Assembly (NCBI GenBank): GCA_000711775.1
Contig: ARYC01000407.1
Span: 50,610 to 114,609 of the forward strand
Direction of reading: 5' to 3'
Source of the DNA: Oxytricha trifallax
Taxonomy: Eukaryota; Ciliophora; Spirotrichea; Sporadotrichida; Oxytrichidae
Length of the DNA: 64,000 bases
The notes beneath the pieces are model-generated. The model was not told where the DNA came from and did not search any database. It saw only the letters and a program-made list of their open reading frames with translations. Positions within the stretch are counted from its first letter, which is position 1. Each line of letters begins with the position of its first letter. Of this stretch, positions 45,356 to 57,571 are shown in pieces. A program made the position numbers and the translations under genes.

Positions 45356-45770
45356 TTGTAGAAATACATTTGAATTTGGAAAATTAATTATTAATAAATT
45401 AAACTCAAATAAAAATCTTTGCAGTTAAAGTAGTTCAATTTAAACGATTTTGGGCTCACTCGAAAGGTAATTTAAAATTACCTGGACTTTATTATTGGCG
45501 GTACTATTTTATCGCATCCCTGAAGCGAGATAACTTCACTTTAATGTGTGGGATAAATTAATGAATTTAGAGGTGTTTTATTAAAGTCGAATTAATTCCT
45601 TTCGATGATATGATAAAATAGTTCCGTCAGTAATAAAGTCCAATTAATTTTGAATTCTCTTTCGAATGATCTCAAAATCGTTTATATTGAACTACTTTAA
45701 CTGCCAATTTTTTTTATTTATATTAAATAAATTTATAATTAACTTACCAAATTCAAATGTATTTCTACAA
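45356..45770. mobile_element. MITE family 2, copy 2 (long palindrome)
   Basis: Same element as 27359-27777. Ends TTGTAGAAATACATTTG and its inverse; inner TGGCGGTACTATTTTATCGC. The right arm has diverged more than in copy 1. No ORF. Confidence 0.88.
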
Positions 45771-46223
45771 TATTATTGATCATGAATGTTTTAAATATAG
45801 AAATATGAAGTATCCAAGAAAAAATATATTATTTTATTTATAAGATCCTTATAAAACAGTGTAATTAGATTAATATGAATGAAAATATAAACAAAATCTC
45901 GAAAGTGCTGTCAACACATCTTTGTTATATTACTTATGATTAATTTCAATTTTTATCTAATTTTTAGAATTCTTGCCATTAAGATTGCTAAACTTGATTT
46001 ATAATATAAAAATTTATGGAAATCCTTTAATATAAACAAATTTAATTATTTCAAACAAATTCTTATTTGGCTGCTTAAAACAAATGAATTAGGAAACCAA
46101 TTCAGATTAAATATTACAAAAGTATTTAAATAAAATAAGTACAATTATCGATTACAGTTTATAAAGATACTCTTATTTATTCAATTTTAAATAACAAATA
46201 ATATTAACTAATTAATTAATTAT

Positions 46224-48121
46224 ATAATATTACTGAAATACATAAAATTGGTTAAATTGGTATAAATCCAAATAAACGAAAGATTATTATCATATATAAC
46301 AGTCATAACTATGATATTAGATAAATTTAATTTTATGTACAGTTTTAAAATTACTTAAAAATCTGAAAGTACAATTGTTTATTGTACAATTAATTCCTGT
46401 ATAAATTTCACTATAAAATGAACAAAAAGTCAATGTAAAAATCATAAATTGTACACGAAAAATACAGGAAAGATCAGTCTATTAGTGCTTAAAAGTAAAC
46501 AAACAGCATGCAATGTACAATAGACAATTCGGGTTTTATTATATACTTGAGAATCGTACAAAAAGCAAAACTTGATTAGTGTTTAACCGAAGATGTGATG
46601 TATAATGTGATTTATGTTTTGATTAATTATTAAGCGCTAAGTACTAATGTCTAAACCGGATAATCTGAAGCACCGCATCTCCCTCGCCTCGAAGCCCCTC
46701 TCTGTCTTTCCAGTCACTGCATTAGATTGCGCTCTACCGTATCGTGCCTGATCTTGATCGTCCGCGTCACTACTGCAAAAACCGGAAACTGCAACTTACT
46801 GTGTTCATGACTCTGAGAGTAACAGAGGAATAATGCGAATTGCGGACCTTAAATCATGGAGGAATTAATGTACCTTGCATCAAAGATGCACTAGTGACGA
46901 GGACGATCAAGATCAGGCACGATACGGTAGAGCGCAATCTAATGCAGTGACGGGAAAGACAGAGAGAGGCTTCGAGACGAGGGAGATGCGGTGCTTCAGA
47001 TTGCCCGGTTTAGACATTAGTGCTTAGCGCTTAATAATTAATCAAAACTTAAATTACATTATACATCACATCTTCGGTTAAACACTAATCAGGTTTTGCT
47101 TTTTGTACGATTCTCAAGTATATCATAAAACCCGAATTGTCTATTGTCTATTGTACATTGCAAGCTGTTTGTTTACTTTTAAGCACTAATACACTGATCT
47201 CTCCTGTATTTTTAGTGTACAATTTTATGATTTGTACATTGACTTTTTGTTCATTTTATAGGGAAATTTATACAGAAATTAATTGTACAATAAATAATTG
47301 TGATGATTAATGATTTAAAATTAAATAAATTTAAGATATCACTGTTTAATACTAAAAACAAACCATCATTTTAGTCGTGACGTAGACGTATCTGAGTGAG
47401 TTGACGTGGCATACTTCCGTGACGTGGCAGTGGTAAAGTAGAAAACTCCGGAAAAAAACCAATCTCGCTATTACCTAGTCTTCTCCCAAAATCAAGATGG
47501 CACCACGACAGAGCTTGTGAGATCCAATCCGGCGATAGAAGGGGGAGAAAAACGCTTACCGGTCCCACCGCTGCTGGGAAACATAATCCCTGTCCTTTCT
47601 CTGTGGTAGCTTCAGGACCCTAACCCGGTGTGGGAGAAAAATCCTTATCGTTGACTTCATTGATTCCGTCTTCTCACTTTCGAAGGCAGAGCGTACCTTC
47701 ATCCTGCTCCCTATTACCTAGGAAACTGAACTCAAGCCAGGATGCTCTTCTATGCAGGGAAATCCTTAGCGTGCAGACGACTCGAGGAGTCTAGGATCTG
47801 ACAGATTGAACCCCGCCGACTAGCCCTTAATTGCGTTGCGCCCAGCAATCCCCTATCTGCCCTCGGTAGGCCTTAGTGTAGTAGAAAGCTCTATCAGAAG
47901 GTCTCCGGCCTCGGGTCCCTGTGGGTCACCCTGTCCTTATAACTATTTAATTTAATAATAATAATAAACAATTGTACATTCAGATTTTTAAGTAATTTTA
48001 AAACTGTACATTAAATTTAATTTATCTAATATCAAAGTCATGGCTGTTATATATGATAATAATCTTTCTTTTATTTTGATTTATACCAATTTACCCAATT
48101 TTATGTATTTCAGTAATATTT
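46224..48121. mobile_element. foldback element 2 (nested inverted repeats, GC-rich core)
   Basis: Outer arms 46224-46380 and 47975-48121 are inverted copies; the tip is AATATTACTGAAATACATAA. A second foldback (about 46371-46780 against 46880-47303) sits inside the left part, with a ~100-bp loop. It has unusually GC-rich inner arms (CCGCATCTCCCTCGCCTCG). A ~600-bp GC-rich segment fills the rest (47345-47945). The tip motif is shared with MITE family 2 and foldback 3. Confidence 0.8.
47345..47945 (-). CDS. GC-rich passenger with long open frame, unrecognised
   Basis: About 50% GC inside a ~20% GC region. On the minus strand one frame has no TGA for ~200 codons (for example KVRSAFESEKTESMKSTIRI, QRWDRQAFFSPFYRRIGSHK), but TAA/TAG occur and there is no clear start or end. 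A plus-strand frame is also open for ~140 codons, so coding is not proven. At 50% GC, 200 codons without TGA is expected a few percent of the time. It could equally be a structured RNA or foreign DNA. No rRNA or tRNA pattern seen. Confidence 0.3.
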
Positions 48122-48855
48122 GCAAGTTTTTATATTTTAAATCACTAAATTTAATAATCATTTGTTTTTATTGAATATTAAAACTTTAAATATATCTGAC
48201 TTGACTTTTTTTTATTTTATTTATTTAACAAAATCTTGCAATAAACAAATTAAACTTTTTTTCAAATCAATGTTAACATATTTTAACAATTTATATTGGT
48301 TATCTATTCGCATAAATATTATAATTCGTGATATTTTATCTACAAGAATAATTTTGGATAATACTAATTTTCTAAAAAAAAATTATATCAAATTTAAATG
48401 AAAGTATATTCTATTTTTAATTAATAACTCTTTAATATTATTGTTGCACTCTATAGTTATATCTTTTTATAAACTTAAATAAGACAAAATTTAATGTTAA
48501 ATTATAAAATCTAAATTAATTTATATTTAAAAATATAATTTCTTAAATTAATATTAATCTTCAAGCAGTAAAGTAGTTGCCTATTATTAATAGTCTCCTC
48601 TAACCTTTATTTAAAGAAATATGAAAAATTAATGAAATGACCTTGATGTAACTGCTTTAGAGGGGATATAAATCCCATCAAACTATATACTTTTTATTAT
48701 GAGTAAAATTTTTAATTTAACTTTTTTATTTAATTTTACTTTTTAAAAAATGAAATCATAGATAATAATGATAATTAAAAAAAGTATGGCTTATTTTAGT
48801 ACTAATTTAAAAAATATTCAATAAGATTAGGAAGATATTATATTTAAATATGTAT
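48122..48855. other. AT-rich spacer, nothing recognised
   Basis: A plus-strand frame at 48162-48401 is Ile/Phe/Asn-rich, as expected from composition, and was not accepted as a gene. Confidence 0.45.
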
Positions 48856-48859
48856 AAAG

Positions 48860-49870
48860 AAAACAGAGAAGACAGTAGTCGATGTTCTTTCTTTTAAGTT
48901 AAACATTAGCTCATTTACTTGGGCTACCATAGTGAAAAGTTTAATATTCAAGAAGTTCAACAAAAGCAAGCAATTAAAAGTCTATTGGTTAGCGATAAGT
49001 TATTAAAATATCATTAAATACATATTTGTCTTTCATATAACTTCCGTTTTTTTTTTCTAATTACTCTAATAAAACTCCTTCAAACACCTATAAAAAACAA
49101 TTAAACATATAAATGAATAATTTTTTAGTTTTAAATGATATACTTTGCCAAAAAACGCCTTTTTAATTTATATATTATCTAACTTTTTCTACTAATTTTT
49201 TCAAAATATTAATCTTATAAGGGCAAAAAAATTGTTTTTAAAAATATAAAATTAATGGTAATATCTAATTAAAAATCATTAAATTAAATCAAAATGATAA
49301 CCACTATATTTTAATGGAATATTTGGAATATTACAAATATTTTTGATTATTTCACATATAGTCTATTTTAATTACATTAAAAACTCTTTTATAATAGCAA
49401 ATATAATAGTATTGAAAACATTCATATTTGCTCTAATTACAAAAGAATCTAGACTGATATCAAATTTATCAATTTTTTCTTGAAAAATATAGCAAAAATA
49501 AGTAATATTTATGCTAGTTTGAAAGGTTTATACGGTAATAAATACTGAAAAATAATCTAACTAGTTTATAGCATTAACTATTTACGATTATTCTTCCTTT
49601 TATTTGTAAAACACAGTTCTCCAGATTGATTCTGAGTTTAAGGAACTTACAAGACTTTATGACTTGATTGAATGGTTAGTTTTTTTAAGATTTTTTTTCA
49701 CTTTAAAAAATGGATGCTTTAATAAATATTTTTTAAAGGCATTATTTTATCTATTTAAAGAAATACATCCAATAATCTTCAGTTTTTGGTAACGAATTTC
49801 GTTTTTATGCATAATTTGAGAAGAAAATTTCAACCTGCTCACTCAGAAGGATCTTGTTATTATTATTATT
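48860..49870 (+). CDS. three mini gene blocks in AT desert
   Basis: Three short plus-strand patches have raised GC and protein-like text. They are ~48865-49010 (REDSSRCSFFQVKHQLIYLG, YHSEKFNIQEVQQKQAIKSL), ~49618-49676 (IDSEFKELTRLYDLIEWL), and ~49782-49860 (SSVFGNEFRFYAQFEKKIS). AT-rich gaps without coding character separate them, as expected for MDSs of one gene. No pointers were resolved and no family recognised. Confidence 0.35.
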
Positions 49871-52149
49871 ATATCCATTAATCATAAATCCTATAGCAAT
49901 GATAAAATCAATCATATATAATTTTTAGATATATTAATGGTTTAAATATTAAAGAGGTGAAACATTTTCAATACGTATATTTTTTATTGTCAAATTTCTT
50001 ATTTATATATTGCTTAAAGCTGTTACAGAAAAAATCTGAATATTGTAAATTATTAATAAGTATAATTTAAATTTATCAAATTAAATTACTATAATTATAT
50101 TTAATTACTATTGTACATTTACATTCTTAGAAGAAAGTTTATAACTAATATTTAATTAAAATAAATTGTGAATAAATTTATTTTACTTTTAATAAATATT
50201 ATTATAATTATATTAAATTATATTATATAATAAAATGAATAATGAATAATTTAATAAATTCAAATATATTATATTAATCAATAACAAAAGTAGTATTTTT
50301 TATATTTTCTATTCTGATCTTATATATACCTTAATTTTTATTAAATTAATTTACTATAGATCTAATGAGAGATATTTAATACTTAGACATTCTGTTTTTA
50401 AAATTGGTTATTTTCCAAAAATACATAACATTATTAAATTTTGGTATTGAAGTTTTTTACTTTATCGGATAAAAATTTTAAAGATTGTTTTATTAAATCC
50501 AAATTTATTTATTTTGATTAAATTGAATATATAAGAATATATTTAAATGATATATTTATAATCTTTTAGGAAATGAATTTTTTTAGCAATTAGCATAAAA
50601 ATTATTTATCCTTAAGATAATTTTGCTAAAATTAAATTATATTTTAAAAATTCCTATATTTAGACTTTGATTTAAAATTTATTTGTAAAAATAGAAAATC
50701 TTTTTTTAAAAAAATAATCTTAAAATGATGTCAAAAGATTTAATTATGTAAATAGTATGGGGTGAATATTTTCTAACCTAACAATATTTTTAATGTAATT
50801 TTTAAAAAAATTTTACTTATTAATTTGCATAAATTTAATTTTACTTAATGATTCTTAAAGTTATAGGTTTAACATATTATTATAATTCTTAAAAATGTTC
50901 AATTTTGTTATATATTATATGAACGAATACATTTTTTATAAAAAATTATTAAGTTTTATTTAAATTAAAGAATACCAAGGAAAATATTAATAAAACTAAG
51001 ATATTTATTAAGAAGAAACATTTGTATCTAAAATAAATTCTGTAAGTTCTAAATTATTTGTTTTTCAAAATATCGGAAATTTAAAAAATACATATTTTAC
51101 ATGACATAATATTTCCCTAAACATTTCTTTTATCATGTATTAAATAAAAACTCCATAATATTTAAGAAAAATTTAGAACTTATTATTTTGATAATTTAAT
51201 GTAAACTCTCAATATTAAGCCCCAAAACTCAATTAATAAATACAATTTATAAAATGAATTTGAGAATATAAAAGAATTTCTTAAATATAAGAGTACTTAT
51301 TTCATCAATTTTTATAAATAATTAAATAAATTACTTACATATTATATTTTTAATTCCTGAATTTTTTAATTTATTTGAACTTAATTTTTCTAATGCATTT
51401 AAATCTTATATTTTTTCACAAAAATAAATTTAATAAAACTCCATAATAAATGAATACAATATTTATGAATTAAAGGTAATTAGGCATGTTTTAAACATAA
51501 GTTTTTCTTATTGAAAAGAATCATTATCATTAAATATATCATTTTTTTATTTAATTATTTACTTTATTAGAGATTATTTGTTAATCTGTTTTTAATATTA
51601 ATTGTAATTTATAAATTAATATAATCATATTTTATTTTATTTATTATTTGCTTATATAAATATTATATCTCAGCTCCATCATAAAGTAAGTTAAATAATA
51701 ATTATAATATTTTTTTTATCAGAAACAATAATTTTACAATTTTTAATATTATCTTATAGATATGAAATGAATAATTAAAATAATTAAAGATTCTTGAAAA
51801 TTGCTAAAAAAAAGTTAATAATTTTAAATAATTGTATTTTTACTTCACTATCAATTAATATTTAAAAGAATTTAACCTAAAATTTAATTAAATAAAATAA
51901 AATAAAATAAAAAATATTAATTATTCAAAATTTAAAATAGTAAAAATTTGTAAATAATTTTAAAAGCTAAAGAAGTTAATTATTAATTTACGATAAAACT
52001 TTTTATTTGATTAAATAAACAAAGCAATTGAAATTTATGACTAAGATAATGAAAAATAATAAAAATAATTTTTTAAATTAAAATATGCTTAATTATTATT
52101 TTTTCAAATTAAAAGAATTTAAATGTATTATAAATTATTAAAGTACATT
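49871..52149. other. AT desert, nothing recognised
   Basis: A+T about 85-88%. A possible TBE-end trace (AAGCCCCAAAACTCAATTAATAAA at ~51215) is too short to call. No coding blocks. Confidence 0.5.
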
Positions 52150-53169
52150 TAAAACCCCAAAATCCCTCAATGAAATTCTTTGGTGCTTTAATTTTAGGAA
52201 ATATGTTGAGGTTATGCTTGTTAATAGATTTTAATGTTAAATATCTTTCTATAAAATCACTCAAAATATTCTTTTGGCAGAGGTTTGAAGTATCTAATTT
52301 AATCTACCTCTATCTTATACATTGATTTGATATGCCTCGTCGTTATTTGATTTGATTGATGCTAACTATGCCATATATTTCATTTATCAAGTGGCTATTT
52401 TTAATCTTTAAATTACTTAGTTGTTTGTTTTGAATCTTTTTTTCCACCTTGTTGAGTGGTATTCTTAATGAAGCTTATTCACTTTATTATTGTAGATGCA
52501 TTAGCTTACAAATCCTATTATAAACTCTACAATCATTCAGTAGTTTGATGAAGTTTTATCTATAAAAAAACAGACCATTAAAAACACTTTTTTATTGTTA
52601 AAAAAATTAATTTACTTGGTTTAAGATTTGAATAATGTATAAAAGTGAGAATTATAAGTGAGATTTTGAAATAATTCATTAAAAAATTAAATCTTAAGAT
52701 TTTGGTGCAGTCTCTTAAACTCTTTTTTCTAAAATAGTCTTTGAAAGTTTCTATTATTTCTCTAATTTCTTTTCTTGTCTTGTGATAGTTAAGTAAACAA
52801 GTTCTCTTGCTTCCATTCATTTTATTTTTACTATATAATATTTGAATTCTCTACTTAGAATTTCTTTCGCAATTTTTAGCTAAGGTTGTCATCCTTGACA
52901 AGCTACTCTCTTTTGTTATAATTATAGCTGATAAATCCCACAAATCCCATTAAATAATTCCATCTCCCATCCTTCTCTTTATATTTAACAGTCTTGAGTT
53001 TTCATGAAATTTCCAATCTTTGATACTTCCACTCTTAAGTCTTTGTTGAAATCAATTATTGAACTTGTTAATGGTGAAAAAATCATTATTTTAATTTTTC
53101 AGGCTTGAGATCTCTTCGAACAACATAACTTATGAAGCTCTTTTATACAACTTGTATAATTGAGTTTAT

Positions 53170-54204
53170 ATTATTACTAAAATACAATTGATTCGGAAAA
53201 ATAGATTATAACTAGAAATACATCGAACGAAATTAGTGGCAGTTAACATTTTAAATAATTATAACCAAAACTAAAAAGATAATTATTTAATTATATATAT
53301 AAATTGTGTGCAAGTTTGCAAGTCTGCAAAAATATAATCATTAGACTTTGCTTTGATTATCTGCACAAGTATTTATAATAATATATTTAAATAATTATAT
53401 AACTAGAAATTGTTCTCTCATTAATGATCCTCTGCTTCTGTGTCTCTATAACTGATTCTATTTTAGATTTTATCTCCAATCTATTTGTTATTTGAATCTT
53501 CGCTCCATTGGCTTTTTTCTTCAGATCTGTCTAGAAGGTAATTTGCTAATTGTATGGCATCGAAAGTGAAAGCTAACTTGGCTAATTTGCCTTCCATCTC
53601 TGCGTTACTGTGATGCACCACTTTCGAAGCAATCCTTTTCCTCGGCAGTTATTATATTCCACTAGAGCTCGTTAGTCCTAATGGTTGAAAAACAGTTCTA
53701 GTATAGTGCCGATGTCTTCCTGAATTTCACATCCTCTGCGTATCCCCAAGCCCTCCAATGAGCTTCTTAATTGCTGTAATGTTATGCTTACTCAAAAATA
53801 TCTCTATGTTAATCTCATATATCAACAGTACTTGCAGCTCCTTTTAGAGTGATCTCCCTCAACATGAAAGCGGGTTGGTCCAGGAATCAGCTCTTCACAT
53901 ATCAAAATTCTATCTAACATTATGAGGATGGTGTCTTGTAGGTGCTCGCAGTTCCATACTGCCCGGTAAACCATTTCTAGTTATTTAATTATTTAAATAT
54001 ATTAATATAAATACTTTTGCAGATAATCAAAGCAAAGTCTAATGATTATATTTTTACACACTTGCAAACTTGCACACAATTAATATATTTAATTAAATAA
54101 TAATCTATTTAGTTTTGGTTATAATTATTTAAATCCACTAGTTTTGTACGAAGAATTTCTAATTATAATATATTTTTCCAAATCAATTGTATTTTAGTAA
54201 TAAT
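53170..54204. mobile_element. foldback element 3 with passenger, inserted in TBE F
   Basis: Arms 53170-53410 and 53973-54204 are inverted copies (tip ATTATTACTAAAATACAATT; inner TTGTGTGCAAGTTTGC, AATCAAAGCAAAG). The 560 bp between them is GC-richer and coding-like. It interrupts the TBE F kinase remnant, so it moved or arose after TBE F. Confidence 0.85.
53430..53972 (-). pseudogene. passenger gene piece in foldback 3, unrecognised
   Basis: The minus strand opens at ATG (~53971) with MVYRAVWNCEHLQDTILIML and goes on to TRFHVEGDHSKRSCKYC-TGA. A second frame, possibly after a shift, carries KELQVLLIYEINIEIFLSKH, NITAIKKLIGGLGDTQRM, a TGA, and then a long open tail (EMEGKLAKLAFTFDAIQLAN, YLLDRSEEKSQW). 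The text is protein-like over ~165 codons with one stop and one frame change, so it is a captured and decaying gene part. No family recognised. Confidence 0.5.
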
Positions 54205-54559
54205 GTAAGATATCTATGATATCTCAGACCACTTATGAAACTTGTGAGTGTTATTTTCAAAATGTTGATATTAGAATCTTCATAATCTTTGGTTAGAAGA
54301 TCAGATCCAGCCTTATTAAGTATTTTCAATTTTAAACTTTACTGAGTGTATATTTAATTTTCATTTGTAAACTCCATTTTTTATTAACATCATATAGGAT
54401 ATTGTAGATTGAGATACTTTTTAAGCATACTTATGATCTAACCTTCTCCATATCCTCCTTGACCAACTATAAGATGCCCAAATTTATTTGAAATTTTTAC
54501 AAATATATATAATTTAATCGATAAACTTGAATTTAAATATAAATTAATAGATCTGAAAA

Positions 54560-55325
54560 TATGTTGAAGTTAATGGTTGATGAATTAAATAGAGGCAAGC
54601 GCAACAATTGATTCAAAAATGTTGAAGCAAGGAGTATTTACACATGTACCTTTTGCAGAAACGTAAAGAACTTATAGCATCTCATCTATATAATGCAGTT
54701 AATATATTTTTGCCAACAATCCAAATACTAAAAATACATTTCTTAGAGCGATTCTCTGTGAATATAAGTAAGCATTTAATACTTAAGATTTAAAACCTGC
54801 AGAGATTTCTATATATTTAGAGATCTTAATGAGTATCTTTTATGATGATGATGAAATGCATGACCCAGAGGTTTCATAGATTTGCCTACTAAGAAGTAGT
54901 TGTCAAATAAGTTGCCTTAAAGACACTATATCTTAGGCATACCTACAACGATCAAAGTTGATTACTGGAAAGAATTTATTTTATTTTTAAAAAAATTTAG
55001 AGCATATTTCCAAAATAGCAAAACAAATCAAAACAAACAAAGAATCATGATAAATGAAAGGTGGCGTCTATCAAAATTGCAATATTACCCTAAAATTTCA
55101 AGTAAAATTTGCAGTTTTTTTTAATAAAAAATTGAGGTCGAACAATTTTTTATGAAAGATTAGATCGAGCTTTACAGGAAAAAAAATCGTAAATTATGTT
55201 TGAGGTTAATAAAAACTTACTCAAATATTTTACAGCCAGAGTAAATAAAAATGCAAGCTGGGACTGTCAGCAATAGTAGATATTCTGAAAGAGAAGTGAA
55301 ACGAAATAATTTTAAGTCTTATTTA
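54560..55325 (+). pseudogene. TBE F 22-kDa remnant
   Basis: By position and patches of similarity (SNKLP region near 54905, PTIQILKIHF) this corresponds to the 22-kDa ORF of copy A. Indels everywhere; no usable frame. Confidence 0.6.
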
Positions 55326-55329
55326 TCAG

Positions 55330-55960
55330 TTCATTTTTTTTACTCTAAAACTTATTTATACATATTTACTATCCCTTCTTTTGCATACTTATAAGAAAAT
55401 CTTATTGTCTACATATTTTGCTGAACTTTTAATTAAGCCAACTGTATTTATAGGTAGATCATGCATCAAATGATACAACAATAATTTATTATAGTGACCA
55501 TTAGTATACCTCATTTACCAAGTAAAATTCGATTTTATTAAACTATGGGCTGTAAGGTTGTTAAACATTGCTATCAATCTTAATTTTTCATTACTCTTCT
55601 TTGTATTTCTTTTGTCTAATGAACAGAAAGATTATCAACAAATAGTATAATTTCTTATTCAGGGTACTTTTCTCTCAGCTACTCTAAAAATTAATATACA
55701 ACTTTGTTATTATTGAGCGAGGATCAATGAATTAAGTTTCTAAATAAGAATCCCCGGTAATAACTCCAAGATAAGCCATTGTTTGTACTTTAACTTTCAA
55801 GTAATTAACCTCTAAATTGCTATGTTTCTTGATTTCTAAATAATAATATTGATGATAAACATAGCCGAGTAAGCATGAATAAACCTAAAATTGACATATT
55901 AAGCCATCTTCATTTAATTATAAATACTTTTCAATTTATTAAAAGCATGAATTATTGAAT
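55330..55960 (-). pseudogene. TBE F 42-kDa transposase remnant
   Basis: It keeps the equivalents of YDLPINTV, VDNLSVH and the ARKRRDSK-like end regions in broken frames. The first third is missing. Similar to copy A at the DNA level. Confidence 0.6.
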
Positions 55961-56385
55961 CAAAATTAATTAAATAATTTTAGATCTTTAAAAATCCCTA
56001 TAAAATTTCAGCATTTATTTATTTTAAATGGGGTCTTTGGGTTTTTATTTTGGAAATAAGCTCCTTTATTATATTATCCTGTAAACAAATCTTCAGTCCT
56101 TGCAAAAAGAATGTTCTTAAATTATTAACAAATAATCAATCAATTAGTTTTTATATTGATATTTATTAAAAATAAGTTCTTGATAGTCAAATTTGTTACA
56201 TTAAAGATTCCATAATACAATTAATTTATTAAAACGTTTTTCTAAATTAGATCAAAAGAATTTACTCTTTTATAATTTTAATCAAATAATAAATTTTACA
56301 ATTTGCCTTATTTATAATATATTTAATAAAATATAATTTTTAAAAGTGTTTAATTAAGGAATAATAGATATTTTTATCTCATAAT

Positions 56386-57571
56386 CAAAACCCCAAAACC
56401 CCTTAATGAGTTTTATATTTTTATTGATATGAGTAATGTTGGGGATAAGGGTTTCTTTGGGGTTGATTGAATTTTTGTTTTCTAATATCATTGAATTTTT
56501 ATTTTTAAGTTATTCTATATGATTCAATTTTTATAACAATGGACTCTTGGGAAATTCAATTTATCGATTATTATCTATGAAATTTCATGTTATCTATTAT
56601 TCTCGATATGACTTTTTTAGTTTTATCGAAATAGTGCAATTTTCTTTAGAATTTTAAATTCCATATTTAAATTTGCTTATTTCTATAATTTATATACTCC
56701 CAATATAGTTTTGTTATATTAGGAGTTCTTCAAATTAGGTTTTAACTTTTATTTGAAGCATAATTTTTTATTTTTAAATTAAGTCTCCTAATATGATTTA
56801 GAACTTAATTATTACCTCCTATTTAAATTAAAACATTATTAGGAGGTCCTCGTATTTAAATTATTGATTAATTAAGTGCTATTTTAATGGAACTTTTTCC
56901 AAAAAATGTAAAACCATAGCTAAAACTTACTTAAAACTTCAATATCTTTCTCCATAATAGACATTTTAATTGACCATCTGTAAGAACGTATAATTAATAG
57001 GTGATTTTTCTATTATTGCTTCTGGAAATACTTAGACATACATCTTTGCTCATTTTATCTCAAATTAATGGGTCAAATGGATAAAATCATATCTTTAAAA
57101 TCTCTCACTTCTCCATTATTTGGAATATTTTATTTATACATGAAAATTTGGCGAGAACTTTTTGAAATAAGCACAATGAAGAATTTGCTAACTCTATATT
57201 ATAGCATAAATAAAAATTAACTAGCAATAAAACCTTAATTTTTTAAAATGATTTTTTGCATAAATGTCTAAATAATTCATGAATGTAACATTTAGTTTCT
57301 TAAATATGATTTAAAAATATGATCATTTATGAAAAAGTAGAATATCATTAAAAGGCATGTTATAAATTTTATTAATTCCATAAAAACTCGCAAACATATA
57401 ATTATACTTCCTTACAAAAAAGGTATGGAAGAAATTTCTCTCAAAAATATCTTTTTAATATTTAAGTTAGCATGAAAATGATGCTTGATAACCCAAAGAA
57501 ACCGTAATCTCCAACATTACTCATATCAATAAAAACACATATATAACTCAATAAGGGGTTTTGGGGTTTTG
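56386..57571. mobile_element. TBE copy G, short non-autonomous derivative (1.2 kb)
   Basis: Left end CAAAACCCCAAAACCCCTTA at 56386, right end AATAAGGGGTTTTGGGGTTTTG to 57571, with AAT on both sides (56383-56385, 57572-57574). The subterminal ITR pairs over ~80 bp. The interior holds the intergenic AGGAGGTCCTC-like repeat region known from copies A and E but no genes. The near-perfect ends imply a fairly recent insertion, mobilised in trans. Confidence 0.9.

Larger units (their letters stand above)
52262..54430 (-). pseudogene. TBE F 57-kDa kinase remnant, split by foldback 3
   Basis: The left part (to 53169) aligns by eye with the copy A kinase region (counterparts of the WDVWA, DFG-like and HRD segments). 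The right part resumes at 54205. Many stops and shifts; only relict homology remains. Confidence 0.65.
52150..56046. mobile_element. TBE transposon copy F (decayed, mosaic)
   Basis: The left end AAAACCCCAAAATCCCTCAATG starts at 52150. The right end decays to GGGGTCTTTGGGTTTTT at 56046. ATT flanks both (52147-52149, 56047-56049). The sequence follows copy A, but ~52525-52880 looks like a copy-E-type end plus subterminal region, so it is a mosaic or nested relic. The part equal to copy A 8.36-13.0 kb is missing. Foldback 3 is inserted at 53170. Confidence 0.8.

Noticed and set aside
47345-47945. rRNA or tRNA gene
   Set aside because: The GC-rich block shows no conserved rRNA core or cloverleaf I can recognise; frames are open on both strands but neither is proven.
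48162-48401. 79-codon plus-strand frame as a gene
   Set aside because: Ile/Leu/Asn/Phe-rich as expected from AT-rich DNA; no GC rise, no homologue, TAA/TAG-free by chance.
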